64,000 bases of DNA from JANOYJ01 sp963792485 (GTDB lineage: Bacteria; Pseudomonadota; Alphaproteobacteria; Rhizobiales; Rhizobiaceae): the NCBI GenBank assembly GCA_963792485.1, contig CAWBWL010000012.1:36734-100733 (forward strand). The letters are read 5' to 3'. Both the position numbers and the translations under genes were made by a program. The notes below the pieces were generated by a model. The model had not been told where the DNA came from, ran no database searches, and was given only the letters and a program-made list of their open reading frames with translations. Position 1 is the stretch's first letter. Each line of letters starts with the position of its first letter. Of this stretch, positions 35,576 through 43,739 are shown piece by piece.

Positions 35576-36928
35576 TCACCCCGCCCGGTTCCGCTCCACC
35601 GTCAAATGCCCGAACCCCTGCGCCCCATGCAGCGCCATGTCGCCTGAGACGATCTCTGCCCAATGATGCCCCATAACGGCGCCCTTTTTCGCGCCCTGGA
35701 TCACATTGTCCGAAATCACCGCCGGCCCTGCCCCGTCGACAACGCTGACGGCTATGCCCTCGCCCGCATTGCGGATGATGTTGCCGGTCGCCGTCACATT
35801 GCGCAGATAGGGGCCCCAGCCGAGATTGATGCCGAACAGCGGGGCGTTTTCGATGACGTTGGAGGACACAGCCGTCTCCGCTTCGACGTGAATGCCGATG
35901 CCGAAGCCCGGCGGATCGGCTTCGTAGGGGCCTTTGGACGACAGGTCGCGCACCAGATTGCCGCTGACGATGGAAAGCCGTCCGCCCTCGTTGAAATTTG
36001 CAACTGAAATCCCGTTCGCCGCGCCTTGAATCACGTTGCTGGCGATCACCGCGCCTTCAAAAATGAACTCCGAATAGATCGCCGTCTCGCCGGAACGGGC
36101 GCAGTTGTTGCCGAGAATCTGGACATTGCTGCCGCCATTCGAGCGGATCGCGGAGAAGGCGCAGTCGCTCACCTGATTGCCGGAAATCTGCACATTGCCG
36201 GCGCGGAACACATTGATGCCATTGCCATATTGCCCGGTGCCGCCATTGCTGGCCCGGATGCGGGCAACGCGGTTACCGGACACGATCGTCCCATCCTCGC
36301 CCGCCTGCCAGCGGTGCACCAGAATGCCGCCATTGGCGCAGTCCTCGACCGTATTGCCCGATATCGCCAGCCCTGCGCCTTCGACCGAATAGATCCCGGC
36401 ATCGTTGGCGCCGGAGATCCGGTTCCGCTCGATCCGGCCCTTTGCGTTTTCAAGGTTCACCGCATTCTTCGAACTGCCGATTACCTCGCATTCGTCCATC
36501 AGCAGATGCGCCACGCGGCGGCAGTCGACGAGACCGCCGGTGTAGTCGGCAAGCGCCCGGTTCTGGCCGTCAATGACGAGATTGGTCAGCTCCAATATCT
36601 CGGCGTCTTCAGCGACCAGCAAGTGCCCCTCGCCGCCATAGATAATGCGCGATGCCCCCGTCACGCCGTTCAGCCGCACGCGCCTCGGCAGCTTCAGATT
36701 AGAGACCACATAAGTGCCCGGCGGCAGGAACACCGCCTGGTCGCTCGCCGCCGCATCGTTCAATATCCGCTCAAACACACGCGACTGGTCATCAAACGCG
36801 CCCGGGCGGAAGCCAAGGTCAGCCGCATTGATCGAGCCGCGCATATCGGCTGAGACGAGCTGTGCCGCTGCCTGCGCCGGAAATGCCGCCGCTGCGCCCA
36901 GCCCCGCCAAGAAATGCCGCCTGTTCAT
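35576..36928 (-). CDS. Tat-exported right-handed beta-helix protein (TIGR03808-like)
   Basis: A 450-residue protein with a twin-arginine signal (NRRHFLAGLGAAAAFPAQAA). The mature part is a right-handed parallel beta-helix of short repeats: NAVNLENAKGRIERNRISGA, GLAISGNTVEDCANGGILVH and NVQISGNQVSDCAFSAIRSN. It closely fits TIGR03808, a Tat-exported repeat protein of alphaproteobacteria with no known function; the beta-helix fold is also found in pectin lyases and polysaccharide-binding proteins. It ends VERNRAG. Transcribed alone on the minus strand. Confidence 0.85.
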   Translation of the reverse strand: MNRRHFLAGLGAAAAFPAQAAAQLVSADMRGSINAADLGFRPGAFDDQSRVFERILNDAAASDQAVFLPPGTYVVSNLKLPRRVRLNGVTGASRIIYGGEGHLLVAEDAEILELTNLVIDGQNRALADYTGGLVDCRRVAHLLMDECEVIGSSKNAVNLENAKGRIERNRISGANDAGIYSVEGAGLAISGNTVEDCANGGILVHRWQAGEDGTIVSGNRVARIRASNGGTGQYGNGINVFRAGNVQISGNQVSDCAFSAIRSNGGSNVQILGNNCARSGETAIYSEFIFEGAVIASNVIQGAANGISVANFNEGGRLSIVSGNLVRDLSSKGPYEADPPGFGIGIHVEAETAVSSNVIENAPLFGINLGWGPYLRNVTATGNIIRNAGEGIAVSVVDGAGPAVISDNVIQGAKKGAVMGHHWAEIVSGDMALHGAQGFGHLTVERNRAG

Positions 36929-37071
36929 CGCTGTCTTCCATTATTCTGGAGACGCGATGCACAGGCCGTGCCAGAATGTGCGTGCCGTTTCGGCGCAGGT
37001 CCGCAATCGTGGAAAGAGCTCCTTGCCCGGCCAGTGGCTTGTCAAACCGGGCAAAGCCGGATTTGGCCAGT

Positions 37072-37425
37072 CTATTCTTTGATGACGTGCCAGACGCCGC
37101 CCATGCCGTCGCCGGTCATATCGCCCTTTTTCTTGTCGCCCTGGTAAAAATAGACCGGTTTGCCGTCATAGGCCCATTGCATCTTGCCGCCAGTGCGCTT
37201 CACCATGGTCCAGCCCTTGGCCATCTTGGCCTGAGCCTTGCCAAGATATGGTGGCCACATTGTCGCGCAATCGGCGTAACAGCTTGATACACCACCCTTA
37301 TCCTTGTCGAATGTGTAGAGCATCATGCCGTTTTTCGCCGTCACCATTCCGGCAGCGTGGGCTGCGCTGGCGAGCAGCAGGACAGCCGCCATCGCTCCGG
37401 CGGCGCGTTTGATCAAGGTTTTCAT
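37072..37425 (-). CDS. Secreted protein with Yx(F/W/Y)xxD motif (COG4315)
   Basis: A 117-residue secreted protein. The signal peptide is about residues 1-24 (MKTLIKRAAGAMAAVLLLAS then AAHAAG). The mature part has the repeat family signature GMMLYTFDKDKGG and WAYDGKPVYFYQGDKKKGD, with CYADCATMWPPY between them. The group is annotated as secreted repeat proteins or lipoproteins of unknown function. The start at 37425 precedes the signal peptide; longer ORF extensions are unsupported. Lies alone on the minus strand. Confidence 0.8.
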   Translation of the reverse strand: MKTLIKRAAGAMAAVLLLASAAHAAGMVTAKNGMMLYTFDKDKGGVSSCYADCATMWPPYLGKAQAKMAKGWTMVKRTGGKMQWAYDGKPVYFYQGDKKKGDMTGDGMGGVWHVIKE

Positions 37426-37661
37426 GACTATGTCTCCGTGGCCGTTCAGGCCCTTTTGCGGGCAGCCGCCGTTCCGTGAGGCTTTCCGGCTCTTATTCTC
37501 CCGCAACACTGATATGGTCTTCAATTGGGGCGGAATGGCGCAAAAAGTCTGCGGCTCACGCAGTCGTGTTGTTGTTGACAGATTGCCACCCGCTTGGGCC
37601 TGCCTCGCGGCAGCGGCACTTGGCTCTTGTATTGCCCGCGCGGCGCGCCTAGCTTCCATTC

Positions 37662-38138
37662 ATGAGCAGCGCATTCACCAAAGACCCCGATGATGGCGGC
37701 GCGCTTCCGGAACCCGGAGAGCGACATGTCAGCACGCACCGCAATCTTGTGACGAAAAATGGCCTGACCATGATCGACACCGAGATCGCGGTTCTGCGCG
37801 AGGATATGAAAAAAGCTGAAGCTGACGGCAACCGCGAGAAGATCGCGCTGGTCGCCCGCGATCTGCGCTATTGGACCGCCCGGCGCGAGACGGCGGAGAT
37901 CTCCCTGCCCGATGATGACAGCGGCACGATCCGCTTCGGCATGACCGTGACGCTACGCGACGATCATGACAAGGAACACTCTTGGAAAATCGTCGGCGAA
38001 GACGAGGCTGACGCCAAGCACGGCACGATTTCGCATGTCTCGCCGATGGCGCTGGCGCTGTTTGGCAAGCAGGCGGGAGAGTCCGCAACTGTCAATGGCC
38101 GCGAATGGGAAATCGTTTCGGTCGATGCGGTGGACTGA
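37662..38138 (+). CDS. GreA/GreB-family transcription elongation-type protein
   Basis: A 158-residue protein with a GreA-like C-terminal domain: DSGTIRFGMTVTLRDDHDKE, WKIVGEDEADAKHGTISHVS and LALFGKQAGESATV. The N-terminal part (about 40-90) is charged and helical, as in the coiled-coil domain that enters RNA polymerase. Gre factors rescue stalled RNA polymerase by RNA cleavage; this is a divergent member and could be a Rnk-like anti-factor. Start at 37662. Convergent with the ACP-like gene (2 bp apart). Confidence 0.82.
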   Translation: MSSAFTKDPDDGGALPEPGERHVSTHRNLVTKNGLTMIDTEIAVLREDMKKAEADGNREKIALVARDLRYWTARRETAEISLPDDDSGTIRFGMTVTLRDDHDKEHSWKIVGEDEADAKHGTISHVSPMALALFGKQAGESATVNGREWEIVSVDAVD

Positions 38139-38140
38139 TT

Positions 38141-38443
38141 TCATTCAGCGAGCATAAACGCCAGGTCCCGCACGGTTTTCGCACGGCAGAAGCGTTTGCG
38201 GTCAATCTCGCGACCGAGGAAGTCTTCCATCTCCATCACGATAACCTCACCAACAAGGCTGTCTTCGATCAGCTCGTCCAGCGCCTGGTTGTCGTCAATC
38301 TCAGACCGGGCGCGGCCAAGCGCGTTCGCCAGCAAGTGCCGCATGGTGGTGCAATCGATCAAGAGCGCATTTGCACTCCGCGCGGAGATGGCTGCCCCGT
38401 CAATGGCGGGCGCATGCGCAATTCCGGACACAGGCATTTTCAT
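38141..38443 (-). CDS. Acyl-carrier-protein-like protein
   Basis: A protein of 100 residues resembling an acyl carrier protein: a helical domain with DELIEDSLVGEVIVMEMEDF, where the Ser in DSL would carry phosphopantetheine, then LGREIDRKRFCRAKTVRDL. It has an ~35-residue N-terminal extension. No acyltransferase, synthase or ligase gene is nearby, so it may serve a lipid or peptide pathway encoded elsewhere. Start MKMPVS at 38443; another in-frame ATG is two codons upstream. Convergent with the Gre-like gene. Confidence 0.65.
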   Translation of the reverse strand: MKMPVSGIAHAPAIDGAAISARSANALLIDCTTMRHLLANALGRARSEIDDNQALDELIEDSLVGEVIVMEMEDFLGREIDRKRFCRAKTVRDLAFMLAE

Positions 38444-38589
38444 TGCCATTCACCGCAGTCTCGAATTGTGCCCCAACTCTCCTAAAACCATACACTAGTT
38501 TACGTAAGGTGAACTCATTAATGTTGGTGAAAGGGTAAACTTTTCCTCGGAGCCGGTGTTCGCCCCAAGGCCCTGAGGGAGTGCCTGAT

Positions 38590-39582
38590 TCACAGCCAGC
38601 CCTTGTACCGGAAAAACGCGAGCGGCAGCAGGGCCGAAACGATCATCAGGACAATCGCGAACGGATAACCGGCGAGCCATTCCAGTTCGGGCATGTGTTT
38701 GAAATTCATGCCGTAGATCGAGGCGACGAGCGTTGGCGGCATGAAGCCGACGGCGGCGACGGAGAATATTTTGATGATGCCGTTCTGCTCGACCGAGACG
38801 AGGCCGATGATCGTGTCCAGAAGAAACGTGATCTTGTTTTGCAGAAATTCGACGTGGTCCGTCAGCGATTTTGCGTCGCGCTCGATGGATTTGATCCGCG
38901 CGCTTGCCCTCGCCTTCGGCTTTTCGGCGCGCTGCAGCGCCTCGACATAGACGACGAGGCGCGAAAGCCCGGCCAAAGCCTCCAGCAGTTTGGACAAGAG
39001 CGCGCCTTCACGGCCAAGATGGCGCATCGTTTTGCGGAAGGCCGGGGTAGATAGCCCCTGATTGCGCGGATTTGAGCGAAACAGCGGCTCGGATTCCTCG
39101 TCAAGCCGCACAGAGATGCCCTCCAATATGTCCGCTGCGCGGTCGGCCACAGATTCCAATATGCCGAGAAAGATCGAGAAACCCTCGCAGCCTGGCGTGA
39201 TGAAGCTGTTGCCGGGTTTGGTGGCGTAGCGTTCGAACAAAGTGAAGGATTTCGGTCGGCAATAGCGCACGGTGATGAGGCGTTTCCCGCTCAAAATGAA
39301 TGTGATCGGCTGGATGCCAGGCTGGTCGGTGTCCACGGAATGCAACAGCGGCGTTGTCATGTAGTGCGCGCTGTTCTCCACGTAGAACCGGCTCAACTCC
39401 TCGATTTCCTTCATGTCCTCGCGGGTCGGAATCGCGACTTTGGTCAATTCCTCGACGCGTTTGTCGTCATCTTTCGTTGGCTCCAGAAGGTCGATCCACA
39501 GCGCGCCCCCGGGCAAATCCTCATGCTCGCCAAGCTCGCGCATCGCAAGGTGATCTCCATCAAGCGTAAAGATACGGATCAT
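38590..39582 (-). CDS. corA: CorA-family magnesium/divalent cation transporter
   Basis: A 330-residue CorA-type channel. The large N-terminal cytoplasmic funnel is residues 1-265. Two C-terminal membrane helices are present, with the signature YGMNFKHMPEL in the loop (GMN motif), preceded by IFSVAAVGFMPPTLVASIYG and followed by FAIVLMIVSALLPLAFFRYK. The terminal KGWL is the usual end. Transport of magnesium, or of cobalt or nickel, is expected. Transcribed alone on the minus strand. Confidence 0.92.
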   Translation of the reverse strand: MIRIFTLDGDHLAMRELGEHEDLPGGALWIDLLEPTKDDDKRVEELTKVAIPTREDMKEIEELSRFYVENSAHYMTTPLLHSVDTDQPGIQPITFILSGKRLITVRYCRPKSFTLFERYATKPGNSFITPGCEGFSIFLGILESVADRAADILEGISVRLDEESEPLFRSNPRNQGLSTPAFRKTMRHLGREGALLSKLLEALAGLSRLVVYVEALQRAEKPKARASARIKSIERDAKSLTDHVEFLQNKITFLLDTIIGLVSVEQNGIIKIFSVAAVGFMPPTLVASIYGMNFKHMPELEWLAGYPFAIVLMIVSALLPLAFFRYKGWL

Positions 39583-39682
39583 GCGGGATTCCGGATATCG
39601 GAGTGAACACGCCGCCGGTTAGCATGAACAAAGCGCGCCGTCACCGACCCGCCAGCCGCGCGGTGAGAAAATTGGCTGACAT

Positions 39683-39728
39683 AAAGCCCTCCTTCAGATA
39701 TGCCTCGGGCATCCCGAAGGAAGGCTTT
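39683..39728 (-). terminator. Probable terminator of the first RTX gene
   Basis: A hairpin with a 13-bp outer stem (AAAGCCCTCCTTC against GAAGGAAGGCTTT, one mismatch) and an inner ATGCC/GGCAT stem lies 17 bases past the RTX1 stop. The T-tract on the minus strand is short, so this is uncertain. Confidence 0.45.
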
Positions 39729-39744
39729 GAAGGCTCGCCATCCC

Positions 39745-41508
39745 CTACAGCGTATATTCGATCTGCGTTGTCAACTGCGCCACTGTCGTGCCGTAGACCG
39801 CGATCGCCGCTGTCTGACCGCCGCCGAGCGCCACGGTGATGTAGACGCTGGCAACCGTGTTCAGCGGATTGGCGTCATATTGCAGCACGGTGTCTTGAAG
39901 CGTCAGGGCGCCGCTGAGCGAGGCGCTGAACAGCAGATCATCGGCGGCGTCGACGAAGTAGACAATGTCGGAATTTCCACTGACGAAATCGGCCTGGTAG
40001 AACAGGAAGTCGTCGCCGCCAAGATCGCCATACATGTAGTCATTGCCGGTTCCGCCGCGCAGGATGTCCGCCAGCAGGCCGCCATAGAAAATATCCGCGC
40101 CGTCCGCCCCATCCATATAGGCGTTGCCGCCAAGGCCGACGAACATCGTATCCGCGCCGCCGCCGCCATAGAGTCCGTCATTGCCCGCGACATTGGTAGC
40201 GTAGTCGTTACCAACCAGCGAGTCATTGTCGCTGCCGCCATAGAGATTGTCATTACCGCCATAACCCCAGAGCAGATCATTGCCTCCATCGCCATGGCCG
40301 GTGTCGTTGCCGATTGTCGCGGCGGGGTTGGTGTAGTCGTCCATCAAGAGCGTGTCGCCTTGGGCGCCGCCGAAGATCAGGTCATTGCCCGTCCCGCCGA
40401 CCAGCGCGTCAATGCCGCTGCCGCCATAGACGTCGTCATTGCCTGCGCCGGCGTTCAGGAAATTGACCCCGCTTGTGCCAGTGATGATGTCGCGGTTGGC
40501 GGTGCCGATCAGGTTCTCGAAATTGACCATCGTCTCGACATTGGCTGCCGTGTCGGTGGCGGTGCCGAGAGCAAGGTTAAACGTCGCGCCGGTCTCGGCG
40601 ACCGCTGACCAGTTGATCGTGTCGTTCGCGCCCGCGCCGCCGTCGAAGAGATCAGTTCCAATGAATGTTGTGACGTTGATCGTGTCATTGCCCGCGTCGC
40701 CGAATATCTGCGACGTGACCGCGCCGCCGCCCTCGGTGATCACATCATTGCCGTCCCAGCCATGGACGATCTCAGCGCCGCCATTGGCGGTGAACACATC
40801 GGCGTCAACCGTGCCAACCTGCCACTGGTCCGGCGTGTAGACGCCCGGATTGTTGACGACATCGCGCGTGTCGAGAATCTCCATTTGAATCTCGCCGCCG
40901 GAGTTAGCCCAGGAAACCGCGAAGCGGCCATCGGCAAGCCCGACAGCCGAAATGCTCTCGGCGTTGTTCGCGGACACGGTGAAGTCGCCGCCCAGCGCTG
41001 CGCCGGCGGCGCTGAAGTGCTGCACGTCGACGCCGGTGGAGCCGGCCTCGTCATTGTCCCAGACGATGACGAAACTGCCGTCGGCGAGCGCGATGACCTT
41101 CGATTCATTATTGTTGTCCGTCGCGCCGTTGCTGCCAGCAAAACCAGAATTGGTCTCGGCTCCGGTGTTGTCGTAGACGCGGAACAAAATATCCGTGTCG
41201 CTCGCATCCGTGTTCGTCCAGGCGATGACAAAGCCGCCGCCGGTCAGCGCCGTCACCGTCGCCTCGCGGTCGTACTCGCCGTTGGTGTTGGTGCCGGTGA
41301 CGAAGGTGGACGGGCCTCCAACGCCCGCGCTATTGACAACCCGGTAAGTGAGCGAATAGTCAGCGTCGCCGCGATTGGCAACGATTACATAACTGCCATT
41401 GGACAGAACGGCGACATCTGGATTTGTCGTCCCGCCCGAGCCGCCGCCAGTCATGAACGCGAGCTGAGCGCTGTAGGTATTGGTCGTCGGGATCGTAGAT
41501 TTTCCCAT
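39745..41508 (-). CDS. RTX1 3' part (C-terminal RTX module); frameshifted gene
   Basis: The main part of the first RTX gene of the array. About residues 1-220 of this fragment continue FG-GAP-like repeats (VAVLSNGSYVIVANRGDADY, TALTGGGFVIAWTNTDASDT). Then come RTX nonapeptide-like repeats of GGxGxDxxx type and the shared C-terminal module with LLMDDYTNPAATIGNDTGHG, NDLLWGYGGNDNLYGGSDND and final TTQIEYTL. The module should bind calcium and probably carries the secretion signal. The gene begins in another frame (41360-42004); one extra base near 41488-41491 breaks it. The first RTX2 half gives the expected continuation (YGKIYNPTTNTY). Confidence 0.83.
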   Translation of the reverse strand: MGKSTIPTTNTYSAQLAFMTGGGSGGTTNPDVAVLSNGSYVIVANRGDADYSLTYRVVNSAGVGGPSTFVTGTNTNGEYDREATVTALTGGGFVIAWTNTDASDTDILFRVYDNTGAETNSGFAGSNGATDNNNESKVIALADGSFVIVWDNDEAGSTGVDVQHFSAAGAALGGDFTVSANNAESISAVGLADGRFAVSWANSGGEIQMEILDTRDVVNNPGVYTPDQWQVGTVDADVFTANGGAEIVHGWDGNDVITEGGGAVTSQIFGDAGNDTINVTTFIGTDLFDGGAGANDTINWSAVAETGATFNLALGTATDTAANVETMVNFENLIGTANRDIITGTSGVNFLNAGAGNDDVYGGSGIDALVGGTGNDLIFGGAQGDTLLMDDYTNPAATIGNDTGHGDGGNDLLWGYGGNDNLYGGSDNDSLVGNDYATNVAGNDGLYGGGGADTMFVGLGGNAYMDGADGADIFYGGLLADILRGGTGNDYMYGDLGGDDFLFYQADFVSGNSDIVYFVDAADDLLFSASLSGALTLQDTVLQYDANPLNTVASVYITVALGGGQTAAIAVYGTTVAQLTTQIEYTL

Positions 41509-42004
41509 AAATGCCCGAGGCGCCGGCAGTCACCTCCTCGTAGAGTATCAGCACGGAGGTCGCGCTTGAGGCGGCGATGACAGGGTTGCGATAAGCGGGA
41601 TCGGCCGCTGCGCCATCGCTGACGACGGTGAACCCCGAGAGGACCGGCGCACCGGACGCGTCGTATTCCTGCAGCCGGATGCTGGTGACACCCGCTTCCG
41701 TATCTTCGTACACCGAGATGAAGCCGCCGCCCGGCAGCGCGGCGAGTTCCATGTCCTGCTCGTCATGGAGGAAGAAAGTATCGTTGAGCCGGAATTCGCC
41801 GCCAATGGCGTTGCCGAGCGGATCGTACAATTGTCCGATGACGTCGAGGAGGGGATCGGAGCCCGCGCCCGTGTCATTGGTGCTTGTCCATGAGACGAGG
41901 ATATTGCCGTTGGCGAGCTGAATGATGTCGGGATCGGTTTGGCTGCCGATTGCTGTTGTGTTGACTTGAAATTGGCTGCGCCATGTTTCGGGGGTGTTGG
42001 GCAT
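41360..42004 (-). CDS. RTX1 5' part (FG-GAP-like propeller start); frameshifted gene
   Basis: The first ~180 residues of RTX1: start MPNTPETWRSQFQVN at 42004 with AGGAGA upstream, then IIQLANGNILVSWTSTNDTG, GGEFRLNDTFFLHDEQDMEL and GASGIYGKIYDP, after which the frame is lost. It is clearly homologous to the first part of RTX2 (MPNTPVTWRNQFTVN and following). After YGKIYDP the paralogue continues with TTNTY, which is encoded one base out of phase and carried by the 3' part ending at 39745. No Sec signal, as in all members of the array. Together the two parts make a protein of about 750 residues. Confidence 0.83.
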   Translation of the reverse strand: MPNTPETWRSQFQVNTTAIGSQTDPDIIQLANGNILVSWTSTNDTGAGSDPLLDVIGQLYDPLGNAIGGEFRLNDTFFLHDEQDMELAALPGGGFISVYEDTEAGVTSIRLQEYDASGAPVLSGFTVVSDGAAADPAYRNPVIAASSATSVLILYEEVTAGASGIYGKIYDPDDQYLQRSARVHDWRRLGRDDKSRCRRSVQWQLCNRCQSRRR

Positions 42005-42128
42005 GATAAATTCTCCTGTCTGTTCGCCGCATCCGCGGAAAGCGCCCACGCCGCCATGATAGTCCCGCCGGCGCGCGCGCTTGAGTCGCCCCCGGACAAA
42101 GAGAGGTCGCGGTAAGAAAAGCGTGAGG

Positions 42129-42500
42129 TCAGCCCGCCGCCTTCATTCTTGCGGCGATGGGAGTTTCGCCGAAGCGGACGCGGAAGGCGCGGCTGAAATA
42201 GGCCGGGTTGACGAATCCGGCGCTGAGCGCAATGTCAGCGATTTTTCCGCCCGCGCAGGCGGGATCGGCAAGAAGCTGCCGCGCCCGCTGCAGGCGGCAT
42301 TCCAGCACCTGCTCATGGAAGGTTTTTGGGTTCTCCTCCAGCAGCCGGTGCACCTGACGGCCGGTGATGCCAAGCTCCCGGCCTACGGCCTCCGCGCGCA
42401 GGCTTGGGTCGGCGTGGAGCCTTTCGATGGCCCGCATCACTGCCTCGCATCGCGCCGCCTTAAGCCCGCGCCCCTGAAGCAATTCGCGCTGATAGCTCAT
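42129..42500 (-). CDS. Truncated AraC-type HTH protein
   Basis: A 123-residue protein that is only the C-terminal AraC double helix-turn-helix: LRAEAVGRELGITGRQVHRL and IADIALSAGFVNPAYFSRAF, ending MKAAG. It nearly matches the C-terminal part of the longer AraC protein at 42614-43609 (KTFHEQVLECRLQRARQLLA is identical), so it is a partial duplicate lacking the ligand-binding half. Start at 42500 (MSYQRELLQGRG). It might act as a competing DNA-binding protein for the same sites or be a decaying copy. It lies between RTX1 and the intact paralogue. Confidence 0.7.
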   Translation of the reverse strand: MSYQRELLQGRGLKAARCEAVMRAIERLHADPSLRAEAVGRELGITGRQVHRLLEENPKTFHEQVLECRLQRARQLLADPACAGGKIADIALSAGFVNPAYFSRAFRVRFGETPIAARMKAAG

Positions 42501-42613
42501 GAACGCTCTCCATCGGCCTATTAAACTGAACCCTTGTCCGGCGGGCCCGTTCCCCGCAGTGTCGGTGTGTGTGACACTCGGCGCCAATTTGGTTCATAAG
42601 GCAGTCCGGCGTT

Positions 42614-43609
42614 TCATCCGGCCGACCGCATCCTTGCGGCGATGGGCGTTTCGCCGAAGCGGACGCGGAAGGCGCGGCTGAAATAGGCCGGGCTGACGAA
42701 TCCGGCGCTGCGCGCAATGTCAGCGATTTTCTCGCCCGCGCATAAAGGATCGGCAAGCAGCTGACGCGCCCGCTGCAGGCGGCATTCAAGCACCTGCTCA
42801 TGGAACGTCTTGGGGTTCTCCTCCATCAGCCGGTGCACCTGGCGGCCGGTGACGCCGATCGCCTGCCCGGCGCGCTCCGGACTGAGGAGCGGGTCGGCGA
42901 AACGCCGTTCGATCTCCCGCATCAGCGCCTGTATGCGCGCCGCCTTCACCCCGCGCCCCAGCACGGCCCGCTCACCGTCGCCGCCGGCGCTGATCGCATG
43001 CGCGACAAGATCGGCGACATGCGCGCCGGCGGTCCGGCGCAGCTCTGCGTCAGCCGTCCCGCTCACGTCCCATATCGCGCTCAGATAGGAAATGAGAAGC
43101 CGTGTCGGGGCGTCGCCCGCCAGAAGCGCGCGCGGCTGGACTTCCCTGCCGGGCTTCAGAAATCCTCTGAGAACATCGCTTGGAATCTTCACGGTCCAGA
43201 CTTCGACATCGCCGGGCACTTCGGTCGCGGATTCCGCATCGGAGCGGATCAGCATGCCGGAGCCCCTGCCATACTCGTATTCCACCGCCCCCTGCCGCGA
43301 CACGAGCCTGCCGCTGCGGCCAAGATAGATGACAGCGCCGTCATCGTCCTCGCCGAGCAGCCGCCCCTTGCGCCGATAGAGAGTGGGGCTGGCGGCCATC
43401 CTGCCAATAACGATGCCGCCGGCCTCGTGGAACTCCAGCTTCGCCCGGAAGGCGTCCGAACCCCGCTTTTCGACATCGACCTTCAAATGCTGCAGACACA
43501 GCCCGTCCCGGTAGGCGTCAAACCTGTCGCGCTGAGGCAGCGCTTCGGTTGAGAAGACAAATCGGTCCGGCGGACCGGCTGAGGTTTCATGCGACGCAAA
43601 GTCGGGCAT
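42614..43609 (-). CDS. AraC-family transcriptional regulator
   Basis: A 331-residue AraC regulator. The N-terminal half (RLVSRQGAVEYEYGRGSGML and LRGFLKPGREVQPRALLAGD) resembles the AraC-binding-like PF14525 domain. The C-terminal double HTH is SPERAGQAIGVTGRQVHRLM then KTFHEQVLECRLQRARQLLA and IADIARSAGFVSPAYFSRAF. Start at 43609 (MPDFASHE) with GGAG upstream. It lies between RTX1 and RTX2 on the same strand, so it may be a regulator of the RTX genes; its target is not shown by sequence. Confidence 0.87.
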   Translation of the reverse strand: MPDFASHETSAGPPDRFVFSTEALPQRDRFDAYRDGLCLQHLKVDVEKRGSDAFRAKLEFHEAGGIVIGRMAASPTLYRRKGRLLGEDDDGAVIYLGRSGRLVSRQGAVEYEYGRGSGMLIRSDAESATEVPGDVEVWTVKIPSDVLRGFLKPGREVQPRALLAGDAPTRLLISYLSAIWDVSGTADAELRRTAGAHVADLVAHAISAGGDGERAVLGRGVKAARIQALMREIERRFADPLLSPERAGQAIGVTGRQVHRLMEENPKTFHEQVLECRLQRARQLLADPLCAGEKIADIARSAGFVSPAYFSRAFRVRFGETPIAARMRSAG

Positions 43610-43705
43610 CGGCATGCTCCATTGAAGAAGTGCCCCGCGCTCCTGACATTAGAGCCAGATTTTACCCCGGCCTGGCAAGAAGCGCATTACCAAGATTGGT
43701 GAAGC

Positions 43706-43728
43706 GCGGCGGCCTTCGGGGCCGCCGC
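43706..43728 (-). terminator. Stem-loop after RTX2
   Basis: A 9-bp perfect GC stem (GCGGCGGCC/GGCCGCCGC) with a 5-base loop lies 12 bases beyond the RTX2 stop. There is no clear T-tract, so it is a possible terminator or RNA 3'-end stabiliser only. Confidence 0.45.
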
Positions 43729-43739
43729 TCCTTCCTGGC

